A DNA stretch of 64,000 nt. Origin: an uncultured Bacteroidia bacterium (lineage in GTDB: Bacteria; Bacteroidota; Bacteroidia; Bacteroidales; UBA932). Below the pieces are notes generated by a model, which was given only the letters and a program-made list of their open reading frames with translations, made no database searches and was not told where the DNA came from. Positions 41,648 through 49,210 of this stretch are shown here, one piece after another (position 1 is the stretch's first letter; each line of letters starts with the position of its first letter). Location: NCBI GenBank assembly GCA_902782225.1, contig CACZMF010000008.1, positions 23,033 through 87,032 of the forward strand. Reading direction: 5' to 3'. The position numbers and the translations under genes were made by a program.

Positions 41648-42670
41648 TCAGTTGCCGGCGATAATGATGGTTGCAAGGCCGGCGATAAAGAAGCAGAACA
41701 TGGCGATAAGCAGGCCGTAGACGCCTTTCTTCGCGCCCTTGAACTCCTTCCAGATGAACACGCCCCAGATTGCGGCGATCATGGGAGCGCCCTGCCCGAG
41801 TGCGTAGGACACGGCGGGGCCGGCCTTCTCTGCGGTAATGTAGCTGAGTGCCGTACCCAGGCACCAGATGGCGCCTCCGAGCATACCCACGAGGTGGGTT
41901 TTGAAATTGCCTTTAAAATACTCCTTGTAGCTCACAGGCTCACCTACAAACGGCTTGCGCATCACGATAGTATTGAAAATGAAGTTGCTGAGCAGCACGC
42001 CGAGCGTGAAGATGACGATAGCGGTGTATGGGGTGACCTTCCCCGCCGCGGGAGAAACGAAATTCGTGGTGTCCATCGCCCTCATCACGAAGGACGAGAA
42101 GAACGACATCACCACGCCGGCTATCAAGGCCAGGATGATACCCTTGCGCTGGTCGGCTTTGGACACCTCGCTGCCTCCCTTGCGCCCGGCGGCGATTCCG
42201 TTGAACACAATTGCGCAGACCACCAGGATCACGCCGATAGCGAGCAGCAGCACATTGCCGGTCTTGGAGCCCTGCATCACCGCCACGCGGTAATTGTTTG
42301 CCACTCCGAGCACGAGCGCGATTCCAACACCCAACGGGAACGCCACGGACATGCCCGCGATGGACACGGATGCCGACAGGAGGATGTTGGATGCATTGAA
42401 GATAATGCCGCCCACCAGGATCCAGAGCATGCTAGACCAGGAAGCCTGCTGAAGGTCGGCGAGGAACGGACGCCCCTGCTCCCCTATACTGCCCGCCGTG
42501 AATGCCAGCAGAAGGGCGAACAGGACCATACCGATAACATAGTCCCAGTAGAAGAGTTCGTAGCGCCAGCTCTTGGCTGCAAGTTTCTGGGTGTTGCCCC
42601 AGGAGCCCCAGCAAAGCATCGTCACAAAGCAGAGGACGACGGCGAGGGCATAGCTATTGACGATGAACAT
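41648..42670 (-). CDS. GRP-family (drug/metabolite superfamily) sugar transporter, probable ribose permease
   Basis: 340 residues, about ten membrane helices. LCFVTMLCWGSWGNTQKLA at residues 14-32 is typical of the glucose/ribose uptake (GRP) and ureide-permease group, as are FNASNILLSASVSIAGMSVAFPLGVGIALV and PAVSYALGQGAPMIAAIWGVFIWKEF. In Bacteroides ribose loci, a transporter of this class (RbsT) accompanies ribokinase and a nucleoside hydrolase; the same neighbours are seen here, so ribose import across the inner membrane is the likely job. Spacing to rbsK is 12 bases. Confidence 0.85.
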   Translation of the reverse strand: MFIVNSYALAVVLCFVTMLCWGSWGNTQKLAAKSWRYELFYWDYVIGMVLFALLLAFTAGSIGEQGRPFLADLQQASWSSMLWILVGGIIFNASNILLSASVSIAGMSVAFPLGVGIALVLGVANNYRVAVMQGSKTGNVLLLAIGVILVVCAIVFNGIAAGRKGGSEVSKADQRKGIILALIAGVVMSFFSSFVMRAMDTTNFVSPAAGKVTPYTAIVIFTLGVLLSNFIFNTIVMRKPFVGEPVSYKEYFKGNFKTHLVGMLGGAIWCLGTALSYITAEKAGPAVSYALGQGAPMIAAIWGVFIWKEFKGAKKGVYGLLIAMFCFFIAGLATIIIAGN

Positions 42671-42682
42671 ATCTGATACGTT

Positions 42683-43585
42683 TTAAATGTTATCAATCTC
42701 ATTGCGATAGGGGGCGGACGTCTGCGCTCCCATGCGGGTTACGGCCACTGATGAGGCAAGGGTGGCCAGCCTGGCGGCTTCCGTGAGGGTCCGGCCCTCA
42801 GCGAGGGCGGCGACAAGAGTGCCGTTGTAAACATCCCCTGCGCCCGTGGTATCCACTGCCTGGACCTTGCGCGAAGGCACAAAAACGGCCGTCTCCGGAG
42901 TGCACACCATCGAGCCTTTGCTGCCCATGGTGACAATTACGTTCTGCACGCCTTTGGCAAACAGGGCATCCGCGGCTTTGCGGGCGTCGTCTTCCGACAC
43001 CACTCGGATGCCGGTAAGCTGCTCCGCCTCGGTCTGGTTGGGCGTGATGAGCCAGATATGGCTGAACAGCTCATTCGGAACCGGATTCATCGGTGCAGGA
43101 TTCAGTATCGTCCTGATACCCATTGAATCGGCGAGTTCCACAGAGCGGACCACTGTGGGCATGGGAATCTCGAGCTGGACCAGCAGGTAGCCTGCGCCTT
43201 CAATGAAGCTGCGGGCAGCGTCGATATCGGCCGGCAGCAGGTCATTATTGGAACCGGGAGCCACTGCGATGCAGTTTTCGGCATTGTCGTCAACGAAGAT
43301 CAGTGCGGTTCCCGTGGGAGTTGCCGAAAGTTTGATACAAGAGGTGTCGATGCCGTCGGCGGCAAACTGGGCGGAGAGCATTTCTCCGCTGGCATCGTTG
43401 CCCAGGCAGGTAAGGAAAACCACTTCTCCTCCCATTCTGGCGGCCGCTACGGCCTGGTTGGCCCCTTTGCCTCCGTTGGCTTTGAGCAAGGTAGCACCGC
43501 CTACTGTCTCGCCAGGATGCGGCAGGCTCCTGACCCTCGCGGTCAAGTCCACGTTGGAACTTCCTACTACAACGATTCTTTTCAT
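42683..43585 (-). CDS. rbsK: Ribokinase
   Basis: 300 residues of the PfkB family. N-terminal signature GGKGANQAVAAARMGGEV (about 38-55) and the C-terminal anion hole/catalytic base motif DTTGAGDVYNGTLVAALAEG (about 246-265) are intact; LEIPMPTV and LITPNQTEAEQLTG match ribokinases rather than fructokinases. It phosphorylates ribose to ribose-5-phosphate using ATP. It is the first gene of the minus-strand locus and diverges from the LacI-type regulator; an inverted repeat with LacI-type symmetry lies 25 bases before its start. Confidence 0.95.
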   Translation of the reverse strand: MKRIVVVGSSNVDLTARVRSLPHPGETVGGATLLKANGGKGANQAVAAARMGGEVVFLTCLGNDASGEMLSAQFAADGIDTSCIKLSATPTGTALIFVDDNAENCIAVAPGSNNDLLPADIDAARSFIEGAGYLLVQLEIPMPTVVRSVELADSMGIRTILNPAPMNPVPNELFSHIWLITPNQTEAEQLTGIRVVSEDDARKAADALFAKGVQNVIVTMGSKGSMVCTPETAVFVPSRKVQAVDTTGAGDVYNGTLVAALAEGRTLTEAARLATLASSVAVTRMGAQTSAPYRNEIDNI

Positions 43586-43602
43586 ATTTTGTTTTTAAAT
43601 TG

Positions 43603-43610
43603 TATATTTG
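43603..43610 (+). promoter_or_regulatory. Plus-strand -7 box upstream of lacI
   Basis: TATATTTG, immediately overlapping the left end of the operator at 43610. It would give lacI a leader of about 110 bases; a second start close to the gene is possible. Confidence 0.4.
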
Positions 43611-43625
43611 CGCAATCGTTTGTGC
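43610..43625. promoter_or_regulatory. LacI/PurR-type operator candidate O1 at rbsK
   Basis: GCGCAATCGTTTGTGC has central CG and 6 of 8 dyad positions symmetric, and matches the known PurR consensus (ACGCAAACGTTTGCGT) at 12 of 16 positions. It lies 25 bases upstream of the rbsK ATG, in the divergent regulator-target gap. Confidence 0.6.
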
Positions 43626-43705
43626 TATTTTTGCTAATTTATTAAAAATAAAAATGTACAAGAATGTTCTTTATTAAAAATCAGTAGTGCTTTGCTACTA
43701 ATTTT

Positions 43706-43723
43706 TGCACAAATATTTGCGCA
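43706..43723. promoter_or_regulatory. LacI-type operator candidate O2 at lacI
   Basis: TGCACAAAT-ATTTGCGCA is an inverted repeat with 8 of 9 pairs matching, ending 2 bases before the lacI ATG 43726 and covering a near -7 box (AATATTTG). This position would give tight autoregulation. Confidence 0.55.
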
Positions 43724-43725
43724 GT

Positions 43726-44820
43726 ATGAAAGAGAACTTATCAAGCATAGCGGCGCGCCTCGGGGTATCGGTGACCACGGTCTCGCGGGTATTAAGCGGA
43801 AATGCAGCAAAATACCGCATTTCAGAAGATACTGCAAAAAAAGTCCAGGAAGAAGCTGCAAAGTGTAATTATGCCCCAAGTATTTTAGCGCAAAGTTTGC
43901 GCAGGCAGCAGACCAAAACAATTGGCCTTCTCACTCCCTCTCTTGCCAATCCATACTTTGCCGAAATGGCCAGTGTCATCATTTCAGAGATACATAGCAG
44001 GGGCTACACGACACTGGTTATCGACACCATGGAGGACGAAAGCAATTACAAGAACGGCTTCAACCAGATGATCTCGCGTCAGGTTGATGGTATTCTGGCC
44101 GTTCCATGCGGAAAAGACTCGACTATTCCCGAACTGGTCAACCAGGATTACGTTCCTGTCATCCTGGTTGACAGATATTATGAGGATTCTTCTCTTCCGT
44201 ATGTAACCACCAACAATTACAAAGGAGGCTACGACGCCACCAGACTGCTGATAGAGGCAGGCCACAAGCGTATTGCATGCATTCAGGGAGTACGATCTTC
44301 CACACCCAACAACGAGCGCGTCAGGGGTTACCGTGATGCGCTCGCCGAGGCAAATCTTTCCGATTTCGCCCTGATTGCGGGGAATGAGTTTTCAATCCAA
44401 AACGGCTATCTGGAGATGAAACTAATTCTTTCCCGCCCCGTGCGGCCCTCGGCTGTGTTCGCACTCTCCAACAACATCAGCCTGGGAGTTTTGAAAGCCA
44501 TTAAAGAGGCCTCTCTGCGCGTTCCAGAACACATTTCACTAATCTCCTTCGACAATTATTCCTACATGGACTACATGGAGCCGCCCATTACCCGCGTAAG
44601 CCAGCCGGTGGAAGACATGGCACTGCTTGCCACGAAACTCCTGTTCGCCCGCGTAGAAGGCATTTCCCCGGGAGCCTCGCAACTCCGCCTCTCCCCTACC
44701 ATCATTCGTGGCGAATCCGTAGCGCGCCTGAGTCCTGCAGTGGCCGGGGCGCTCAGGACCGACTTCCAAATGGACCGGGAGACGATCCAGGATCCGGAGC
44801 TGCAGGATATCATCAGTTGA
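43726..44820 (+). CDS. LacI-family transcriptional regulator of the ribose/nucleoside locus
   Basis: 364 residues. DNA-binding head SSIAARLGVSVTTVSRVLSG at residues 5-24 with the hinge helix APSILAQSLRRQQTKTIGLL near 50-70; then a periplasmic-binding-protein-like effector domain: PSLANPYFAEMASVI, VILVDRYYED, NYKGGYDATRLLIEAGHKRIACI, ALSNNISLGVLKAIKE, PEHISLISFDNYSYMDYMEPPITRVSQP. A TTG seven codons upstream would also be in frame, but the ATG at 43726 follows the normal layout. Divergent from rbsK, probably RbsR-like with ribose or a phosphate of it as effector. It overlaps the convergent phosphoesterase gene by 8 bases. Confidence 0.93.
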   Translation: MKENLSSIAARLGVSVTTVSRVLSGNAAKYRISEDTAKKVQEEAAKCNYAPSILAQSLRRQQTKTIGLLTPSLANPYFAEMASVIISEIHSRGYTTLVIDTMEDESNYKNGFNQMISRQVDGILAVPCGKDSTIPELVNQDYVPVILVDRYYEDSSLPYVTTNNYKGGYDATRLLIEAGHKRIACIQGVRSSTPNNERVRGYRDALAEANLSDFALIAGNEFSIQNGYLEMKLILSRPVRPSAVFALSNNISLGVLKAIKEASLRVPEHISLISFDNYSYMDYMEPPITRVSQPVEDMALLATKLLFARVEGISPGASQLRLSPTIIRGESVARLSPAVAGALRTDFQMDRETIQDPELQDIIS

Positions 44821-47800
44821 CGTTCCCGAATCTCATGTAATTCGGGTAATAAGAGTCCGTGTTGATAATCTCAGTACATGAATAAGTATTCCCGTAACCG
44901 TCAACAGCCTCAACCCTGATTGTAGCATCGGGGTTCTTGATGTTGTAGGTATACATATGGAAATTGCTTGTATAATAGGAAGTGTTCGCAAGCCCGCGCC
45001 CTACTACGCCTATCAGATACCCGACTGCCCACCAATCATTTGACGAGTACTCATCAACAGTATAGGTCGTGCCCGTGGTGATCGAGCCAAAAGTTTGTCG
45101 GCTATAGGACATGGGGTTACCGGGGCCGGACAGCACTCCGTTTTCATATACTTTTACTTTCCAGCGGGAATCACCGTTGAAAACGTTGATCAGGAGCTTT
45201 GAAGATTCATGTGGCCATTTGAACTTGGCATAGTATCCACCGTTAGTGAGGTTGCCACGGTACACCCTGATCTGGTTGTTGCGGGTATTCATCTGGCTGT
45301 TGACACCCATAAAGAACTCATCTATAAATGAGGTTCCTTTGATATGATAAACGGTGTATCCGTTAGGGACTCCGTCACCCTCCACGTTACCCCACCACCA
45401 TGTTCCGCAAACTGCAGAGTGGATATGCTCCGGGACCCCCGATACGATGACATACCTCTTGTAGTGGGTATGGCCGGAGAAAATCCGGGGAGACTTGTAC
45501 TGTTTCAGCAGATTAATAACGTCGCTGACATGCTCATTTCCAGTACACCCCACAAGAGGTATATGACCGCACAATATAACCATCTTATCCTTGGTCACAT
45601 TGGCCAGGTCGGCCTGTAGCCAGGCCAACTGCTCGTCAGTATATCCGCAGTGGTATGAAGAAGCATCGGTGGCACTTGAGAAAACAATATTCCGCATACA
45701 GACTACATGCACATCTCCACGGTTGAAAGAGTAGTTTATCGGGCCAAAGACTTCTTCGAACTTGCGCTGGGCACGGAGATACAGAGTGCTTGACCTGGAA
45801 TCCAGTTCAAGAGGTGTATTAGCGTAGAAATAAGTATAATCATGGTTACCCATAGTTTGGAATACGGGCATATTGATTCTGCTGAAGTGACTGCGCATAG
45901 TTGTCATTCCAACAGTGGAATTGCGGGCGCCCTCAGAATACACGATATCTCCAAGAGTAACGCCATAACACGGTACCGACTGCTGTGCAATCACCGAATT
46001 GACCGCCGGCACAGACTCATCCATGAAACGGTTGGTATCCGACTTACCTGTTCCTCGGTCGCTGTTATGTGCCTGGGGGTCGGCCAGAGCAAATAACATG
46101 AATTCATTTTCAACCGGCTGGCGCTTGAGGGTGAAATTGTAACCAGAACCCGATTCTCCATAGTTGATAAAGAAATCCGGGCGGCCGTCCGGCTTCTGCT
46201 GCACTACAGCGTCTGAAGGAAGGGATATATAAATGTACCAAGAATCCGGACAAGTGGCAAGGCGATAATAACCGTTAGAATCTGTTACCGAAACTGAGTA
46301 TCCGTCACTGACAGAAACACCTGAGGCCGGGGTACCGTCGTCGTATTTAACTGTTCCTTCGGCATATAAACCTAGACCAGGTGTTGTGCACCGGGCGTAG
46401 ATGATGTGAGATGCTGATAAAAAAGCGGTTCCCGAGAGATAAGAGGTGTAATTGTTCTCATTTAGCTCAGTCGCAATGCCTCCGGTATGAATGTGCCCTT
46501 TAACCTCTATGGGTTCCTGGGGGCTTCCAAGGACAACATTTTTTGTCGTCTCATTATTGTAAGTACCCAGTACCATGCCGACATGGCTACGATCCGGCGC
46601 AGCAGAGATGACATCGCAGAACACTTTACACGAAAGCGAGGAGGTAAGGTTAACACCGCCATGGCAGCCGATAAAACCTCCCACACCGAAAAGATTAACG
46701 TCCGAAACCACATCTCCTGTATTGACGCATGCGTAAAGTGCATGATCCTGAGAATGGAAGGCGTTGACACCTCCGATAGCCGAGCCCGAATCGGCGGACT
46801 TGACATGGATACGGCCGCTGTTGGTACAGTTCTCCAGAGCGCCCGTGCCACCCATCACACCTCCGATACGCACCTTTCCGGCACCGGACATTGTAATGTC
46901 ACCAGAGTTCATACAACTGCTGGTCTTGCAACCTATATTTGTTTTTTCGCCATTGGGCCACCCCACAATACCGCCTACTGGAGAGTTTGACGCATTAGCG
47001 TCGAAATCAATTACAATACTGCCCTCATTAGTACAAGACGTGATACTTGTATGGTCATTAGAAGCTTGATAATCAGCCGTTTCATGGAAACTTCCGCCAC
47101 TGATTCCGCCAATGTTCATAATATAATTCCGTGCAGAGAAAGCAACCCGGTTGGAAGTAATGGCGGTTATTTTCATATTTCCCCTGTTGGAGCAGTTCAT
47201 AATCGGTCCATATGGAGAACCTGCTATACCTCCAATCTGAATTCGTTGATATGCATCCGAACAGTTCTCGATACCGTTGTTCAAGTATGTAATCTCACCT
47301 GAATTGGAGCAATTGAAGACCCTGAAACCATCCCATCCAGCCCCGACTACTCCGCCCAGGCTGGCGGCAGAAGAAGCAATTTTACCAAGCTGGCACATTC
47401 CACTGCCGAATTTGAATGACAAGGAAACAGGAGCCTCGTTCCGGCTATCACGTAAGATAGCCTCGTTATAGCCTGCAATACCGCCTATGGCCGCGCCCTT
47501 GATTGAGGAAGTACTTGAGAAGGACACTGTGCCTTGATTGACACAACTGGTAATCCGGCCAAAGTAGTAATTGTAAGCCACGATGCCTCCCATAACTACA
47601 GGCTGGTCAACAGCTTGTGATGTTGAATAAGAAACCGATACTTTATTGGTTATAAAAGAAAGAGGACCATTGTTCACTTTTACCAGCGATGCAGAAACAG
47701 GACCCGTAGGAATCATCGTTCCGTCGATGGTGAGGGATGATATACTTCCGTTATTAGACTCAAATAAAGGACCGGAAGCACTTGAAAGGGTAATGGTGCA

Positions 47801-48664
47801 TCCGTTACCGTCAATATTACCAGCGAAGCCTGATGCAGGAGACCAACTGGTATTGGCCATATTTATATCCTTAGCAATAAAGACGTTGGACTCATCGGTA
47901 GAAGATGTAGAATTAAGGAAACTCACCATCTCCTGTGGCGTGCTTATAACAATGACTCTCTTCTTTAAGGATAGGACACCCATTGAAATGCTGTGTCCCT
48001 TTTCGATTGTAAGTTGATTACTCGATTCCATTATATAATTGCCACTGGCCGTCGTAATCAGCGCCTTGACGGATGAATAAACTCCAGGCTCAATAGCAAT
48101 TGCATAAGTCCCTTCCACACCAGGTAGTTCCATACCAACCTGATAGTCACCAAGATAAAAAACAACACGGGTAACCGATGCCGGTGCTGAAAACCTCAAA
48201 AGAGAGGTGAGATTGGAAAACTTCAGTGTAGCACCCCGCGCTGATTTGGCTTGCATAACCAGTGCTGAGGGATCTACGCCGGGAGCTGTGACTCTTTGGC
48301 TTGATGGTATAGTAAATGCAACTTCGCCATTTGACAATCGGGCAGCCGAATATGGATATACCGCTGTCAAAGTGCTTGCACCTGCTTCTGCCTGCCCCCG
48401 AAAGGATGCGGACGTAGTCCCTGCGCCCGAGACCAATTGGAACTTTTTTAATGAAACGCCATCATAGACCGCCAGCATATCCCCTTCCTGCCAGAGAGGT
48501 GTAAGCATATTAGCATCCAAATTCACCTTTGATGTGACTATGGATGCATTCAGATACATCTCAACCAAATGGGAATTATTGTCAACTTCTGCGTATTGTT
48601 CTTGTGAACAAGACCAGAAAAGTGCCGCCAGTAACAATGCGGCGAGTTGTAGATTATGGCGCAT
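44813..48664 (-). CDS. Giant surface lipoprotein: fimbrillin-like, beta-helix repeats, calcineurin-like phosphoesterase
   Basis: 1283 residues from ATG 48664 (MRHNLQLAALLLAALFWSC, lipobox Cys19). Fimbrillin-like region about 30-220 (LWQEGDMLAVYD, AVYPYSAA), beta-helix with GLUG-like repeats about 225-770 (DINMANTSWSP…, GGIAGYN, GGIVGWPNG), a MetallophosN-like sandwich about 775-850, the phosphoesterase core about 855-1085, and a MetallophosC-like end. Metal ligands: ADPQ (about 860), LGDIVY, MGNHDY (about 941), CGHIPLVG and SGHTHYKR (about 1065). The first His of the DxH motif is Gln, as in some of this subfamily. Enzymes of this type remove phosphate from varied extracellular esters. Its promoter carries an LacI-type palindrome. 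Confidence 0.87.
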   Translation of the reverse strand: MRHNLQLAALLLAALFWSCSQEQYAEVDNNSHLVEMYLNASIVTSKVNLDANMLTPLWQEGDMLAVYDGVSLKKFQLVSGAGTTSASFRGQAEAGASTLTAVYPYSAARLSNGEVAFTIPSSQRVTAPGVDPSALVMQAKSARGATLKFSNLTSLLRFSAPASVTRVVFYLGDYQVGMELPGVEGTYAIAIEPGVYSSVKALITTASGNYIMESSNQLTIEKGHSISMGVLSLKKRVIVISTPQEMVSFLNSTSSTDESNVFIAKDINMANTSWSPASGFAGNIDGNGCTITLSSASGPLFESNNGSISSLTIDGTMIPTGPVSASLVKVNNGPLSFITNKVSVSYSTSQAVDQPVVMGGIVAYNYYFGRITSCVNQGTVSFSSTSSIKGAAIGGIAGYNEAILRDSRNEAPVSLSFKFGSGMCQLGKIASSAASLGGVVGAGWDGFRVFNCSNSGEITYLNNGIENCSDAYQRIQIGGIAGSPYGPIMNCSNRGNMKITAITSNRVAFSARNYIMNIGGISGGSFHETADYQASNDHTSITSCTNEGSIVIDFDANASNSPVGGIVGWPNGEKTNIGCKTSSCMNSGDITMSGAGKVRIGGVMGGTGALENCTNSGRIHVKSADSGSAIGGVNAFHSQDHALYACVNTGDVVSDVNLFGVGGFIGCHGGVNLTSSLSCKVFCDVISAAPDRSHVGMVLGTYNNETTKNVVLGSPQEPIEVKGHIHTGGIATELNENNYTSYLSGTAFLSASHIIYARCTTPGLGLYAEGTVKYDDGTPASGVSVSDGYSVSVTDSNGYYRLATCPDSWYIYISLPSDAVVQQKPDGRPDFFINYGESGSGYNFTLKRQPVENEFMLFALADPQAHNSDRGTGKSDTNRFMDESVPAVNSVIAQQSVPCYGVTLGDIVYSEGARNSTVGMTTMRSHFSRINMPVFQTMGNHDYTYFYANTPLELDSRSSTLYLRAQRKFEEVFGPINYSFNRGDVHVVCMRNIVFSSATDASSYHCGYTDEQLAWLQADLANVTKDKMVILCGHIPLVGCTGNEHVSDVINLLKQYKSPRIFSGHTHYKRYVIVSGVPEHIHSAVCGTWWWGNVEGDGVPNGYTVYHIKGTSFIDEFFMGVNSQMNTRNNQIRVYRGNLTNGGYYAKFKWPHESSKLLINVFNGDSRWKVKVYENGVLSGPGNPMSYSRQTFGSITTGTTYTVDEYSSNDWWAVGYLIGVVGRGLANTSYYTSNFHMYTYNIKNPDATIRVEAVDGYGNTYSCTEIINTDSYYPNYMRFGNVN

Positions 48665-48678
48665 AGTTAACGAAGAAA

Positions 48679-48807
48679 TCAACCCCAAAAGACTTCTTCG
48701 GCATCGTTGATGCTGGCACCGAAGGGAGAGCTAGCCAGAATAGTCCGGAGCAAAAACTGATTAACAAGTTCCATTTCAGGAGCTTTGTACGTATCTTTTG
48801 TTTTCAT
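48679..48807 (-). CDS. 42-residue small protein upstream of the phosphoesterase lipoprotein
   Basis: ATG 48807, TGA 48679-48681. MKTKDTYKAPEMELVNQF opens it, with Tyr7-Lys-Ala-Pro10; the core RTILASSPFG follows, then NDAEEVFWG at the end. It has no signal peptide. It ends 14 bases before the lipoprotein ATG. Same plan and same position as the small ORFs at 30557-30697 and 52365-52520. Confidence 0.6.
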   Translation of the reverse strand: MKTKDTYKAPEMELVNQFLLRTILASSPFGASINDAEEVFWG

Positions 48808-49001
48808 CTTTACCAGTGATGCGTTAAAAGCCGCACCTAAACTTGTAAATAGTTAAACTTTAATATTTTACATCAGTTCTTTGACAAACACGATTTGAAA
48901 TAGGCGGCAAAGCGTCAACCACTCATTCTATCTCAAGATGTCAATTAACAAGTCCGTAGTATTCGCAAATATATATTTAATTTCCTTAATACTGTATCTC
49001 G
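48808..49001. other. Long leader region without a gene
   Basis: AT-rich and without a credible ORF or RNA gene. A second minus-strand TATATTTG lies at 48973-48966 but lacks a TTG at the right distance. Between the promoter at 49002-49031 and the small ORF this would form a leader of about 190 bases. Confidence 0.4.
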
Positions 49002-49046
49002 CAAATATGGTTTAAGCTAACATATTAACAACTATTTTGCGCAAAA
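49002..49046 (-). promoter_or_regulatory. Promoter with adjacent LacI-type palindrome for the phosphoesterase transcript
   Basis: On the minus strand: TTG (49031-49029), exactly 19 bases, CATATTTG (49009-49002), one mismatch from consensus. Three bases above the TTG lies the perfect 12-base palindrome TTTTGCGCAAAA (49035-49046), and a further TTGCGC half-site lies at 49050-49055. The TTTGCGCA core is shared with the rbsK and lacI operators. Confidence 0.55.
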
Positions 49047-49137
49047 AATGGCGCAACTTTTTGCTCCCAGCTGAAACTCTCCCCCACCGTCATCCCCGGC
49101 GCCTCCGTAGCCCGCCGGCAATAGGCATGATACAAAA

Positions 49138-49165
49138 TTTGCCTGCAGGTTTTCCTGCAGGCAAA
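49138..49165 (-). terminator. Terminator after the third beta-helix lipoprotein gene
   Basis: Perfect inverted repeat TTTGCCTGCAGG, four T, CCTGCAGGCAAA (12-bp stem, 4-base loop), 45 bases beyond the stop at 49211, followed on the minus strand by TTTTG. Confidence 0.8.
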
Positions 49166-49210
49166 TAATGAAAATCTATATCATCCAGTGGCTTCATCGC
49201 CACCGAAAGC

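Noticed and set aside
43705-43725. TTG start seven codons before the lacI ATG
   Set aside because: It falls in the operator and -7 region and adds residues not seen in LacI proteins; ATG 43726 is preferred.
43888-43902. Perfect palindrome GCGCAAAGTTTGCGC inside lacI
   Set aside because: It encodes the conserved A-Q-S-L-R part of the LacI hinge helix, so protein constraint explains it; an internal operator is possible but not supported alone.
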